Shown piece by piece: positions 33,850 through 43,610 of a DNA stretch of 64,000 nucleotides (position 1 is the first letter of the stretch; the number at the start of each line of letters is the position of its first letter). The stretch spans positions 1 through 64,000 of the forward strand of contig NZ_RJUB01000010.1 in the NCBI RefSeq assembly GCF_024343615.1. The letters run 5' to 3'. The notes below the pieces were generated by a model. The model saw only the letters and a list, made by a program, of their open reading frames with translations, was not told where the DNA came from and ran no database searches. The stretch is from Ferruginibacter sp. HRS2-29 (GTDB taxonomy: Bacteria > Bacteroidota > Bacteroidia > Chitinophagales > Chitinophagaceae). The position numbers and the translations under genes were made by a program.

Positions 33850-36800
33850 ATGGCTGAAGACAAGATTTCCATAAAACGGGTAAAGATCACTTTCATCGCG
33901 GCATTTGTATGCGTAGGGTTTTTGCTGTACATAACATTTGCCAACATGCGCAACGCGGAAAACGAAAGCCGCAATGTGAAGTCTGCGCTCGATGTATTGC
34001 TGAGGCTCGAAAATGTATTGGTAGATGTGCAGACCATCGAAAGTGCGCAACGCGGTTTTACCATTTCAGGCGACGAAAAATACCTGCAGAGTTTTTATAC
34101 CGGCATCAATAAAATGCGCACGGATACAACTATCCTGGCAAAACTTCAATTATCGGATTCTACCAATCTTGAAGAACGAACCGCGTTACTTTCTTCATTA
34201 AATAAAAAAATAGCCCACACAAAATTTGTGGTGGAAGTGCGGCGATTGTATGGCTATGATTCAGCATCGGCACTGATGCAGACGAATGCCGGAAAATTAT
34301 TGATGGATGAAATTACCGCCACCATCAGTAAGATACAGAGCAAAGACAAAAAGTTGCTGGAGCAATCCAACATCAACCGCGAAAAATATGCCCGCGAAAA
34401 TACCTGGGAATTCGGCGTGCTCGCGCTGCTGATCTTCCTGATCCTTTTCTACAGCCTGTATATGATCCTGAAAGAATTCAGGCAGATAGAAGAGAATGAG
34501 AAGCTTCTTAAATACAATGCTTCGTTGATCCGGAATATTTATGATCCGATCATCACCACCGATGCGGAACGCATCATCACCAACTGGAACGTTTATGCAG
34601 AGCAGCTTTACGGTTATACAGAAGAAGAAGCTGTAGGCCAGAATATAAAAGATTTGCTGAAGATCGATTACGGAATAAATGATCGTTCGGAAATATTAAG
34701 CGAGTATTTATCGCAGGATCACTGGAAAGGTGAAGTGATCCATTATCACAAAAATGGAATGCCGATAGATGTGGAAGTGAGCACATCTACCATAAAAAAC
34801 CAGGCTGGCAACGAGCAAGGGATCGTGGCGGTGATCAGGGATATCACGCAGCGTAAAAAAATGGAAGTGCAGCTGCAGCAACTCACGCAGGATCTGCAAA
34901 AACAGGTGATTGCAAAATCGAAAGAACTGACCTATGTTTTTGAACGTATCACCGATGCGTTCATCGCCCTGGATAATAACTGGAATTATACTTATCTCAA
35001 TAAGAAGGCGGCGGAAATGCATGAGAAAACGCCGGACCAACTAATCGGTAAAAATATCTGGGAAGAATTTCCTGATGTGAAAGATGAACCTTTTTATGCA
35101 GCACTACGGCTTGCCCGCGAAACACAGGAAGCGCAACGCCTTCAGCTGTATTATTCAACAGCCGATAAATGGTTTGAAGATCTCATCTATCCATCAGCCG
35201 ATGGTATTTCCGTTTATTACCACGACATCACCGAAAAGAAAAAAGCGGAGATAGCCTTTCAATCGGTGCACGAAAAGCTGAGTTATCATATCAATAATAC
35301 GCCGATGGCGGTGATGGAATTTGACAGCGATATGAAAGTGCTGCAATGGAGTAAAAAATCGGAAGACATATTTGGATGGACAGCCGAGGAAGTGGTGGGC
35401 AGCAACATCGATTTCTTTGATTTTATTTATCCTGATGATCGTGGGCTGGTGAAGAACGCGATCGAGGATCTTTCCGGCGAGCAGGTAAACAATGTAGTGT
35501 TCAACCGAAACCTTACAAAAGACGGCCGGGTGATCTTTTGCGAGTGGTACAATTCTGTATTGAGGGATGAAGAAGGAAAAACGATCGGTATCATGTCGCT
35601 GGCACAGGATGTAACCCAGCGAAAACAAATAGAGCTGGAACTGCAGGAAGCGGAATCCAAATTCCGTAACCTTGTAGAGCAATCGATGGTGGGTGTTTAC
35701 ATCATACAGGATGATAAACTGATGTATGTGAACCCTACATTCGCGAAAATATTCGGCTATGAGCCGGAAGAGATACCTGCTGATTTTCCGCCGGCGAAAA
35801 TTGTGCATGAAGACGACCGCGACCGGGTATTTAAAAATGTTCAATCAAGGATACGCGGGGAAAACACGAGCATGAACTACGAGTTCAAAGGCCTGCACAA
35901 AGCCGGCGAAATGCTCACCCTTGAAGTGTTTGGCTCATTCACTATCTATCGCGGCAAGCCGGCGATCATCGGTACGCTCATTGATATTACGGAAAGAAAT
36001 AAATCCATCGCAAGGCTGGAAGCTTCCGAGCAGGCATTGAAAATTTCCAACGAACGTTTCCTGCTGGTTGCTAAAGCTACGAACGATGCGGTGTGGGATT
36101 GGGATCTTACCACCAATAAAGTATGGGGCAATGAAAGCTTCTGCAAGATACTCGCACTGGAAAAACATGAAGATTTCGACTTCCAGAAATTTGTGGAATC
36201 CATTCACCCCGAAGACCGCGAAAAAGTGATCGGCAATTTTACATATTGTCTTAAAAATGGCATCAGCCTGGTGATGGAAGAGTTCAGGCTTAAAACAAAA
36301 AAAGGAGATTACCTCACGGTATATGATAAAGCATATATTATTTACGATAAAGACAAACGTGGCGTGAGGATGCTGGGGGCGATGGAAGATATCACAGAAG
36401 AACGACAGGCGGAACGAAAACTGTTGATCGAAAAAGAATTGTCGGATTCCATCATCAACAGCTTGCCGGGTGTATTTTACCTGCTCAACCGGGAGGGTAA
36501 ATTCTACCGCTGGAATAAGAACCTCGAAACGGTAACGGGTTATTCGGCAGAAGAGATCGCTACCAACAATCCGCTGGTGTTCTTTTCGGAAGAAGACCGC
36601 GAACTGATCAAAGAAAAAGTGCAGAACATTTTTGAAGTGGGTGAAGATAGTGTGCAGGCGAATTTTATTTCAAAAGATGGTACGGCCACGCCGTATTATT
36701 TTACGGGAATGTATATCAATTACGAAGGTGAAAGTTGTTTCCTTGGCGTGGGTATCGATATTTCCGAAAGGGTGAACTCGCAGAAACAACTGGTAGATAG

Positions 36801-38187
36801 CGAAGAAAAATATCGAACGCTTATCGAGCAGGCGTCGGACGGTATTTTCATCACCAACGAAAAAGGCGATTACCATGATGTGAACTCCAGCGCAGCGATG
36901 CTGACGGGTTACTCCAAAGAAGAATTGCTGACGATGAACGCGAAAGATGTGATCTATGATGATCTTTCTAAAAACCCGTTCATCTTCACCGATCTGCTTA
37001 AAGGTCAGGTGATATTGAGCGAACGGATCATGCGCCAGAAAAACGGTACGCTGATCAATGTGGAGATAAGCTCGAAACTATTGACCGACGGGCGTTTTCA
37101 GGCGATCGTGAGGGACATCACCGCACGTAAAATGGCCGAAGAAGCATTGAGGGTTTCGGAAAGTAAATACCGGTTGCTCTTCAATAAAAATCCGATGCCG
37201 ATGTGGATGATCTCTATCCCGGAGAGAAAATTCCTCGATGTGAATCCTGCGGCTATAGAGTTTTACGGTTATAACAGGGATGAATTCCTGCAGATGAATA
37301 TTTTTGATATTACGATCCCCGGGGGTAATAAGCAGACTTTCGGTACATTCAGCAATGCTTCACGGAATATCAACCAGGGCGGCATCTGGGATCATCAGAA
37401 AAAAGATGGCAGCAGAGTAAAAGTGAATATCATCAGCCATGATATAGTATATGAAGGAAAGATCGCGAAGCTGGTATTGGCGAGTGACGAAACGGAAAAA
37501 ATTGCGGCAGCAGAAAACCTGAAACGTTCGCACGAAGATCTTCGCCAGCTGGCAACTCACCTGGAAGATATTCGCGAAACCGAACGCACCCATATGGCCC
37601 GTGAGATACATGATGAACTGGGGCAGCAGTTGACGGGATTGAAAATGGATATTTCATGGATCAACCGTAAAGTGAAATCGGAAGATCCGGAAGTGGTGCA
37701 GAAGATGAAAGATACGATCCAGCTGATCGATACCACGGTGATCACTGTACGCCGCATCGCTACGCAGCTTCGCCCAAGCATACTCGATGATCTCGGGTTG
37801 ATAGCGGCCATGGAATGGCAGAGTGAAGAATTTGAAAAGAGGGCGGAGATCAGGACGAATTTTACCACGAACAATACCAACCTTGAAGCGCCACCCGATG
37901 TGGCTACCGGTATTTTCCGTGTATTCCAGGAAAGCCTCACCAATGTGCTCCGCCATGCCGAAGCCACAAAAGTGGAAACATCGTTGACGGAAAATAATAA
38001 TAAACTGGAACTGGTGATCGCCGATAACGGCAAGGGTTTCAATACGGCGGATATACAAAGCAAACGCACACTCGGATTGCTGGGTATGAGAGAGAGGGTT
38101 TTGATCATGGGCGGAACCTATAGTATTTCGAGCGAACCCGGCAAAGGGACTTTGGTTAGAATTATTGTACCTTTAACACAACCTTAA
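33850..38187 (+). CDS. Membrane histidine kinase with CHASE3 and eight PAS domains
   Basis: A 1445-residue kinase. First membrane helix at about 14-32, periplasmic CHASE3 domain (about 40-180, ESAQRGFTISGDEKYL), second helix at about 188-210. Eight successive PAS/PAC units follow, recognisable by starts such as SLIRNIYDPIITTD, VFERITDAFIALD, HINNTPMAVMEFD, LVEQSMVGVYII, VAKATNDAVWDWD, IINSLPGVFYLL, LIEQASDGIFIT and LFNKNPMPMWMI. HisKA_3 carries His1254 (AREIHDELGQQLTGLKMD), and the ATPase domain has DNGKGF and LGLLGMRERV. A NarL regulator starts 15 bp downstream and is the likely partner. Eight PAS units allow several cytosolic inputs; ligands unknown. Confidence 0.93.
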   Translation: MAEDKISIKRVKITFIAAFVCVGFLLYITFANMRNAENESRNVKSALDVLLRLENVLVDVQTIESAQRGFTISGDEKYLQSFYTGINKMRTDTTILAKLQLSDSTNLEERTALLSSLNKKIAHTKFVVEVRRLYGYDSASALMQTNAGKLLMDEITATISKIQSKDKKLLEQSNINREKYARENTWEFGVLALLIFLILFYSLYMILKEFRQIEENEKLLKYNASLIRNIYDPIITTDAERIITNWNVYAEQLYGYTEEEAVGQNIKDLLKIDYGINDRSEILSEYLSQDHWKGEVIHYHKNGMPIDVEVSTSTIKNQAGNEQGIVAVIRDITQRKKMEVQLQQLTQDLQKQVIAKSKELTYVFERITDAFIALDNNWNYTYLNKKAAEMHEKTPDQLIGKNIWEEFPDVKDEPFYAALRLARETQEAQRLQLYYSTADKWFEDLIYPSADGISVYYHDITEKKKAEIAFQSVHEKLSYHINNTPMAVMEFDSDMKVLQWSKKSEDIFGWTAEEVVGSNIDFFDFIYPDDRGLVKNAIEDLSGEQVNNVVFNRNLTKDGRVIFCEWYNSVLRDEEGKTIGIMSLAQDVTQRKQIELELQEAESKFRNLVEQSMVGVYIIQDDKLMYVNPTFAKIFGYEPEEIPADFPPAKIVHEDDRDRVFKNVQSRIRGENTSMNYEFKGLHKAGEMLTLEVFGSFTIYRGKPAIIGTLIDITERNKSIARLEASEQALKISNERFLLVAKATNDAVWDWDLTTNKVWGNESFCKILALEKHEDFDFQKFVESIHPEDREKVIGNFTYCLKNGISLVMEEFRLKTKKGDYLTVYDKAYIIYDKDKRGVRMLGAMEDITEERQAERKLLIEKELSDSIINSLPGVFYLLNREGKFYRWNKNLETVTGYSAEEIATNNPLVFFSEEDRELIKEKVQNIFEVGEDSVQANFISKDGTATPYYFTGMYINYEGESCFLGVGIDISERVNSQKQLVDSEEKYRTLIEQASDGIFITNEKGDYHDVNSSAAMLTGYSKEELLTMNAKDVIYDDLSKNPFIFTDLLKGQVILSERIMRQKNGTLINVEISSKLLTDGRFQAIVRDITARKMAEEALRVSESKYRLLFNKNPMPMWMISIPERKFLDVNPAAIEFYGYNRDEFLQMNIFDITIPGGNKQTFGTFSNASRNINQGGIWDHQKKDGSRVKVNIISHDIVYEGKIAKLVLASDETEKIAAAENLKRSHEDLRQLATHLEDIRETERTHMAREIHDELGQQLTGLKMDISWINRKVKSEDPEVVQKMKDTIQLIDTTVITVRRIATQLRPSILDDLGLIAAMEWQSEEFEKRAEIRTNFTTNNTNLEAPPDVATGIFRVFQESLTNVLRHAEATKVETSLTENNNKLELVIADNGKGFNTADIQSKRTLGLLGMRERVLIMGGTYSISSEPGKGTLVRIIVPLTQP

Positions 38188-38202
38188 ACCTATCCATTCA
38201 TT

Positions 38203-38832
38203 ATGATCAGGATTCTTATTGCAGATGATCACATTATCGTAAGGAGAGGCCTTCGGCAGATATTGCTCGAAGGGTTTCCGAATGCGCTCATTGAAGAAGT
38301 TCCGGATGCAGAAGCGATGATCAAAAAGATCATGGCGCATGAATGGGATGTGGTGATCAGCGACCTCAGCATGCCGGGCCGCAGCGGACTGGATGCCTTG
38401 CAGCAGATCAAACAGTTTTACCCTAAATTACCGGTGCTCATTTTAAGCATCCATCCCGAAGAGCAATACGCATTGCGGGTATTGAAAGCAGGAGCTTCCG
38501 GTTATCTCAGCAAAGACCTGGCGCCCGATGAACTGGTGAATGCCGTGAACAGGGTTTTGCTGGGCAAAAAATATATTACCGCTACCATCGCGGAAAAACT
38601 GGCTTCGGTACTCGACCAGGACAGCGAAAAACAACCACACGAGTCTCTGTCCGACAGGGAGTTTACCGTTTTGAAATTACTCGCCGCCGGCAAATCGGTT
38701 TCGGAAATAGCCGAATCGATGTTCCTCAGTGTAACCACTGTGAGTACCTACCGGGCCAGGATCATGGCAAAGATGAACCGGAAAAGCAATGCGGACCTTA
38801 CGTTGTATGCGATAGAGCACGGGCTGTTATAA
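38203..38832 (+). CDS. NarL/LuxR-type response regulator
   Basis: A 209-residue regulator: Asp8-Asp9 pair, acceptor Asp54 (VISDLSMPGRSG), LuxR HTH (SLSDREFTVLKLLAAGKSVSEIA, VTTVSTYRARIMAKM). It lies 15 bp after the eight-PAS kinase gene, so the two form one operon and one signalling pair. Confidence 0.94.
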   Translation: MIRILIADDHIIVRRGLRQILLEGFPNALIEEVPDAEAMIKKIMAHEWDVVISDLSMPGRSGLDALQQIKQFYPKLPVLILSIHPEEQYALRVLKAGASGYLSKDLAPDELVNAVNRVLLGKKYITATIAEKLASVLDQDSEKQPHESLSDREFTVLKLLAAGKSVSEIAESMFLSVTTVSTYRARIMAKMNRKSNADLTLYAIEHGLL

Positions 38833-38940
38833 AGTTCAAAAGGTTTCAAAAGTTGAAAAGTTGAAAAGTTCAAAGGTTCAAAGGTTCAAAATGTTAAGCA
38901 ATGTTTTGAACCTTTGAACTTTTTAAACCTTTTAAACTTC
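38831..38940. repeat. GGTTCAAA/TTTGAACC repeat array with inverted copies
   Basis: Several direct copies of AAGTTCAAAGGTTCAAA-like units (38831-38893) face inverted TTTTGAACCTTTGAACTT units (about 38903-38925), able to form a long imperfect hairpin after the regulator gene. A related AAGTTCAAAGGTTCAAAATG occurs after the MarC gene at about 22093-22112. Confidence 0.7.
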
Positions 38941-39058
38941 TGTGTAGAACTATTACTACGCCAGAATATCATTTCAATTACATCAATTCAGTTCAGTCAA
39001 TTACAAATGGAGAAACCTGTTGGGGTTAGCTTTGCAGTGTGTTGACAAATACATCTTT

Positions 39059-39433
39059 ATGAAGAAAAAAGACCTGAAAGTCTTGATCGTTGATAATGCG
39101 TTATTGGTAGTGAGCCGGGTTTCTGAGATCATTTCCGAATTGGATTGTGTAATGAGCGTATCTGTCGCTACCACATATGAAGAAGCGGTAAAGAAAATAT
39201 CTTTGCTGCAACCGGATATCGTGTTGCTGGATATTTATCTGAAAGATAAAAGCGGATTGGAATTACTGGAATTTATAAAAAGAAGTCACCCGTCTATCAA
39301 AGCGATCATGCTGACGAACCAGTCGAGTGACAACTACAAGAATCTTTGCGAAAAAATCGGGTCGGATCATTTCATTGATAAATCGAGTGAGTTTGAGAAT
39401 ATCACCGGTATCATTGAATCCTACCACGTTTGA
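39059..39433 (+). CDS. CheY-like single-domain response regulator
   Basis: A 124-residue stand-alone receiver. Start at ATG 39059, since an upstream TTG start would add unlikely residues; a TAGCTTTG -7-like box is at 39027-39034. Acceptor Asp58 (IVLLDIYLKDKSG), Thr in IMLTNQ and Lys in FIDKSSE are present; the acidic pair is Asp12-Asn13. Without an output domain it may act in a phosphorelay or on a protein target. It is close to the kinase cluster but separated by a repeat array. Confidence 0.88.
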   Translation: MKKKDLKVLIVDNALLVVSRVSEIISELDCVMSVSVATTYEEAVKKISLLQPDIVLLDIYLKDKSGLELLEFIKRSHPSIKAIMLTNQSSDNYKNLCEKIGSDHFIDKSSEFENITGIIESYHV

Positions 39434-39555
39434 TCATATTTTGTCCTTGACTAACCAACATTTTGATTATCCTTACAATTGGCCATCCAATAGCCGAAAG
39501 CCAACCCCCGCAAGAGTTTCAATACTATGGAAAAAACGTTTTAGTTCAAACAATC

Positions 39556-39584
39556 AGCCCCGGGGTATACCCCGGGGCTTTTTT
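39556..39584 (+). terminator. Strong GC-rich terminator
   Basis: AGCCCCGGGG and CCCCGGGGCT form a near-continuous 24-bp palindrome (39556-39579) followed by a T-run, about 120 bp after the CheY-like gene. Confidence 0.8.
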
Positions 39585-39606
39585 GTCACGAATGCACAAA
39601 TGAATT

Positions 39607-39670
39607 TTGCCACAAATGCACGAATAAAAGGCAACTTCTGCAAGTGCGTTTATTCGTGCATTTGCGGCAA
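39607..39670. repeat. 22-bp inverted repeat (ACAAATGCACGAATAAA family)
   Basis: Arms 39607-39628 and 39649-39670 match at 21 of 22 positions with a 20-bp loop. The hairpin lies between the CheY-like gene and the end of the leftward ligase gene. Confidence 0.8.
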
Positions 39671-39680
39671 CTTATTATCT

Positions 39681-41480
39681 CTAGCGGTAAATCCTTTCTA
39701 CCGCCGCCTTGTATTTCTCCATGATCACTTTTCGTTTCAGGCTAAGCTTCGGTGTCATCTCACCGGTTTCGATGCTCCATTCTTCCGGTAACAATTCAAA
39801 TTTTTTCACCTGCTCCACATGATTGAAAAATTCGTTGAATGACTCGATCAGCTCTTTGTAAAGCGCCAATATTTTCGGATTGTGTATTGCATCTTCATTG
39901 GTGGTGAAGGGGATTCCTTTCAGTCGCATCCATTCTTTCAGATTAGGCATGGAAGGTACGATCAGGGCACCAACAAATTTTTCTTCTGCCCCTACGATCA
40001 TGATCTGCTCTACAAACGGAGATTCCTTCATTTTGTTCTCGATCGGTTGCGGAGCTACATATTTGCCACCGCTGGTTTTAAACAATTCTTTTTTGCGGTC
40101 GGTGATCTTTAAGTATTTCCCGTCTTCCAGCACACCGATATCACCTGTATGCAACCATCCGTTTATAACGGTTTCGGCAGTAAGATCGGGGCGTTTGTAA
40201 TATCCCATCATCACACTCGGGCCTTTTACACATATCTCGCCATCGGCTTCCAGCTTTACTTCCTGGCCGATGATAGGTAAACCCACCGTGCCGAATTTGG
40301 TACCGTTATCACGTTTGGAATTCACGCTGATCACCGGGCTGTTTTCCGTTGGGCCGTAGCCTTCATAGATAGGGATTTTCGCTGCACTGAAGATCCTGAT
40401 CAGCCTTACCTGGCAGGCAGCGCCGCCTGTTACGATGAAGTCTATATTATTACCCAACGCTTCACGCCATTTGCTGAAAATAAGTTTATTGGCAATTGCC
40501 AGCTGCAGGCGGTACCACGGCGACCCTTTTTTCTGAACATCATATTCGTTGCCGAGCTTCACCGCCCAATCAAATAGCTTTTTCTTAGTGCCGGTCAGCT
40601 CAGCACCTTTCGCCATGATCTTTTCATACACTTTCTCAAGTAATCTTGGTACCGTGCAAAACAGGCTGGGCTGTACATCTTTCAGATCGTCGGCAATTGT
40701 TTCCAGGCTGGATGCATAATAAATGGAAATCCCGCTGTTGATGTAGATATAAGAAACCATCCGCTCGAAAATATGATTGAGCGGTAAAAAACTGAGTGAC
40801 CTTGCCGTTACATTATCTTCAAAAGGGAAACTTTCTTTGGCGTTCAATACATTCATCACGATGTTTCGATGCGACAACATCACGCCTTTGGGCGTACCCG
40901 TAGTACCAGAGGTATAAATGATGGTAGCGCAATCCGTGGCCTTGATGGAGTTCTTTATCTGCTCCATTGCCGCAATATCCGCATCGCCGATATTTTCAAA
41001 AAGTTCTTTCCAGTAACCGACACCTTCAAGTTTATCAAGTCCAAAGATCCCACGCAGGGAAGTGATCTTCGGGCTGATATTCTTTACTTTATCCAGTATA
41101 TCCTGCCCGCTTACAAAAACATATTTTACCGCTGCATCATTGAATATGAATTCCAGTTCGTTGATATTGGTGGTGGGGTAGATCGGGCAAAGTGTTACGC
41201 CGATCTGCTGGCAGGCCAGGTCGAGCACCAGCCACTCGGGGCGGTTGCGGGAAATCAGAGCGATCTTGTCCTGGTTTTCCACTACCATATCATTGCCGCT
41301 GATGCCAAGTTTGAGAAGGCCGGCGCTAAGCTTCTTCACCAGGTCGGCAACGGCGGAAGTGCTCAGGGGACCCCATTTCCCATCCACCTTGCCTGTAAGC
41401 ATATCATCTTTGGGAAATTTTTCCAGCTGGTCGTAGAGAAAATCGAAAATTCTGGATTGATCATTCATATAGCGCTGCAA
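39681..41480 (-). CDS. AMP-forming long-chain fatty acid--CoA ligase
   Basis: A 599-residue acyl-CoA synthetase. The phosphate-binding motif IIYTSGTTGTPKG (about 187-199), the A5 motif YEGYGPTENSP, the A7/A8 hinge WLHTGDIG...ITDRKKELFKTSGGKYVAP and the C-terminal Lys in MTPKLSLKRK are all present. Sequence style matches the FadD15/long-chain group in Bacteroidota. It activates fatty acids with ATP and CoA for degradation or lipid synthesis. Cytosolic, monocistronic. Confidence 0.94.
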   Translation of the reverse strand: MQRYMNDQSRIFDFLYDQLEKFPKDDMLTGKVDGKWGPLSTSAVADLVKKLSAGLLKLGISGNDMVVENQDKIALISRNRPEWLVLDLACQQIGVTLCPIYPTTNINELEFIFNDAAVKYVFVSGQDILDKVKNISPKITSLRGIFGLDKLEGVGYWKELFENIGDADIAAMEQIKNSIKATDCATIIYTSGTTGTPKGVMLSHRNIVMNVLNAKESFPFEDNVTARSLSFLPLNHIFERMVSYIYINSGISIYYASSLETIADDLKDVQPSLFCTVPRLLEKVYEKIMAKGAELTGTKKKLFDWAVKLGNEYDVQKKGSPWYRLQLAIANKLIFSKWREALGNNIDFIVTGGAACQVRLIRIFSAAKIPIYEGYGPTENSPVISVNSKRDNGTKFGTVGLPIIGQEVKLEADGEICVKGPSVMMGYYKRPDLTAETVINGWLHTGDIGVLEDGKYLKITDRKKELFKTSGGKYVAPQPIENKMKESPFVEQIMIVGAEEKFVGALIVPSMPNLKEWMRLKGIPFTTNEDAIHNPKILALYKELIESFNEFFNHVEQVKKFELLPEEWSIETGEMTPKLSLKRKVIMEKYKAAVERIYR

Positions 41481-41582
41481 TTACGTGAAGGCATTTTTAT
41501 TAGTGTAACTAAGATAAATAAAAAAAGCCATCCGCCGGGGATGACTTTTAGTAAAGTACTTTTCAATTGAAGATTATATTCT

Positions 41583-41639
41583 AACCTTCGGGGTTTTCGT
41601 TCAACCCCGGAGAGTTTATTTAATAAACGCCCGGAGGTT
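41583..41639. repeat. Nested inverted repeats, possible terminator
   Basis: AACCTTCGGG faces CCCGGAGGTT on the outside. Inside are CGGGGTT/AACCCCG (41589-41609) and the palindrome GTTTATTTAATAAAC (about 41614-41628). It lies after the YceI-like gene end; no clear T-run on that strand. Confidence 0.5.
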
Positions 41640-41659
41640 GAAAGAAACCTGCGGGGTTT

Positions 41660-42328
41660 TTACTTTTTCGTCGCGTTCAAAGCAAGTTTGATGTTCACAG
41701 TCTTGCTGATCACCCAATCCTGAGGATTGTTCGGGCCTTTGTAGCTCATGCCCCATTCGGTACGGTCGATGTTGAAATCGGCAGTAGCAGCGGCAGTAGC
41801 GGCATCAACAGTTACTTTAGCAGGGAAAGAAATGCTCTTGGTGCTGTCTTTCAAAGTAAGGTTTCCTTTGATGGTGTGAGTGGCATCTTTCAGCAATACA
41901 TCTTTATTGGTGCTATCAGCAACAAATGGAGTTACTGAAGTGATCTCAAACTTAGCTGTTGGAAATTTAGCTACATCAAAGAAATCAGGGCTTTTCAGGT
42001 GGCCTTCCAGTTTTCCTTTGCTGTCTGCATCTCCTGCCAGATCAGTATTGTTGAGGCTATTCATATTGATGGTGAAATTTCCACCTGCCAACTGGTTGTC
42101 TTTTACGATCAATGTACCTTCCGTCAGTTTGAAAGTGCCGGTGTGTGTGCCGGTTGGCTTGCTGCCGGTCCAGGTTACGGTGGTGGTAGAATCAATTGCA
42201 TAATTGGTTCCGGTTACTACAGTTACTGAATCTTTTTCACCAGATACTGCCTGGTCGGCTTTTGGTGAGTTATTGCAGGCTGCCAGTATTGCCACTGATG
42301 CGGCTGCTAAAAAGAGAATTTTTTTCAT
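41660..42328 (-). CDS. YceI-family lipoprotein
   Basis: A 222-residue lipoprotein. Start at 42328 gives signal peptide plus lipobox VAILAACNN (Cys18); an earlier in-frame Met would add a non-signal extension. The mature part is a single YceI lipocalin-like barrel: YAIDSTTTVTWTGSKPTGTHTGTF, then LEGHLKSPDFFDVAKFPTAKF and RTEWGMSYKG. YceI proteins bind isoprenoids or similar lipids in the cell envelope. A strong promoter lies directly upstream. Confidence 0.93.
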   Translation of the reverse strand: MKKILFLAAASVAILAACNNSPKADQAVSGEKDSVTVVTGTNYAIDSTTTVTWTGSKPTGTHTGTFKLTEGTLIVKDNQLAGGNFTINMNSLNNTDLAGDADSKGKLEGHLKSPDFFDVAKFPTAKFEITSVTPFVADSTNKDVLLKDATHTIKGNLTLKDSTKSISFPAKVTVDAATAAATADFNIDRTEWGMSYKGPNNPQDWVISKTVNIKLALNATKK

Positions 42329-42347
42329 GATTATTTTTTTTGAATTG

Positions 42348-42379
42348 CAAATATAATAGAACAATGTTTAAACATCAAA
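42348..42379 (-). promoter_or_regulatory. Promoter of the YceI gene overlapping a palindrome
   Basis: On the minus strand TTTG (42376-42379) and TATATTTG (42348-42355) match the Bacteroidota -33/-7 consensus with 20 bp between. The perfect 12-bp palindrome ATGTTTAAACAT (42364-42375) fits in the spacer next to the -33 element and may be an operator. Confidence 0.6.
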
Positions 42380-42437
42380 CATTTTTTTAGATGTTAATAT
42401 ACTTTGTAAAATCCGTTTATTTACCAGCACTGGTAAA

Positions 42438-42514
42438 TTTTTGCCGGGAAGACGGGAAGATATAACGCCAGATTTATTAATTTATAACATCTTCCCCTCT
42501 TCCCGGCAAAAAAA
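42438..42514. repeat. Long hairpin downstream of the TPR gene
   Basis: TTTTTGCCGGGAAGACGGGAAGAT-like arm (42438-42461) faces ATCTTCCCCTCTTCCCGGCAAAAA-like arm (42489-42512) with one mismatch. T and A tracts belong to the stem, so this is not a classical terminator, though it may protect or stop transcripts. Confidence 0.7.
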
Positions 42515-42542
42515 TCTTTCTCCCCGGGGAATGTCTGAAAAT

Positions 42543-43547
42543 TTAATGATAATACTGTCCGGCAGGCACTTTAAAAATACGCCCTTTTTGAAAATCGCTG
42601 AAAGCGGTATTCTCCTGCGCATGAGTATTTACCCAGTTCTGGTAGGCCGAAAGGCTTTGAATGGAACCGAATATCCATTGATTATAAGCGTCAAACATAC
42701 CTTCTTTGAGCAATTGCTGCTGGTATTCGAATAATTTGAAGGGCATTTTTCCCTGTTGTGTATTGAACCAGTCGAGGATAAACCTGGTGCGGATCATTGT
42801 AAGGGATTCGGTGTTGACACCAGATCCCAGCAATCCTGTCTGCTTATTCATTTCTGTAAGAAAAGCTTTTGCAAATGGGTTTTTATCTTTAAAATCCTGC
42901 AACAGATCGGTAGCTGTAAAGAGTTTTTTATAGCTGTCGAGTAAAAGTTGTTTCACCTCCGGGGCTTTACTGCCAAATGGTTCCATATTGAGAAAAATTT
43001 CACCATACAGGATACTCCATACCTTATCGCTGGTGAAAAAATAGTAACGGGCGGCATTATAATAATTTTTACTGTAAGAAGGATCCACTTCTATTCCTTT
43101 TTCCCAGTTCTTAATGGCTTCGTAATCCTGCTGGGCCCACTGGAGTTCACCCAGTTCATTGTACAACGGTCCGCTTTCCGGAAATTTTTTGATCCCCTTT
43201 TTATACATTTTCTCACAATCCTTTACCAGTGCCAGCTGCTTGTAAATATTTCCTGCTATCTGGAAAACCTGGTCATCGGAGCGGTCATTGTCCAGCAAAG
43301 GCTTGATCACATCCAGGGCTTTATTATTTTCTTTCTGATAATAATAACTCATCGCCAGGTCCTTTGCCAGCGGGATGTTGGCAGGCTCCTGCTGAATCCC
43401 ACGGTTGAGCACCAGTATCGCATTGGCATAATCTCCCTGCCGCATAAAGGAACGGGCAGTTTCATGCAACTGCTGAACAGACTGTGGCTGGGCAACACCC
43501 AAGCTGGCTAAAAGGCAAAGTGCGAGTGCAATGGAGAGTTTTTTCAT
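42543..43547 (-). CDS. Exported tetratricopeptide-repeat protein
   Basis: A 334-residue protein with a signal peptide (LALCLLASLGVAQ, cleavage near 19). The first 190 residues hold about four to five TPR units (ARSFMRQGDYANAILVLNRGIQQEP, LAMSYYYQKENNKALDVIKPLL, NELGELQWAQQDYEAIKNWEKGIEVDP). The last 130 residues are helical and unassigned. A periplasmic scaffold role is probable; partners are unknown. Confidence 0.85.
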   Translation of the reverse strand: MKKLSIALALCLLASLGVAQPQSVQQLHETARSFMRQGDYANAILVLNRGIQQEPANIPLAKDLAMSYYYQKENNKALDVIKPLLDNDRSDDQVFQIAGNIYKQLALVKDCEKMYKKGIKKFPESGPLYNELGELQWAQQDYEAIKNWEKGIEVDPSYSKNYYNAARYYFFTSDKVWSILYGEIFLNMEPFGSKAPEVKQLLLDSYKKLFTATDLLQDFKDKNPFAKAFLTEMNKQTGLLGSGVNTESLTMIRTRFILDWFNTQQGKMPFKLFEYQQQLLKEGMFDAYNQWIFGSIQSLSAYQNWVNTHAQENTAFSDFQKGRIFKVPAGQYYH

Positions 43548-43566
43548 TGTTGTAAAGATAAAAAAA

Positions 43567-43596
43567 AATTGCCCCGGCCTGAAGACCGGGGCAATT
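43567..43596 (-). terminator. Terminator of the DUF1015 gene
   Basis: AATTGCCCCGG/CCGGGGCAATT (11-bp stem, 8-bp loop). On the minus strand it is followed by a T-run, and it lies 14 bp after the DUF1015 stop. Confidence 0.8.
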
Positions 43597-43610
43597 AAAA
43601 CAAAATATTT

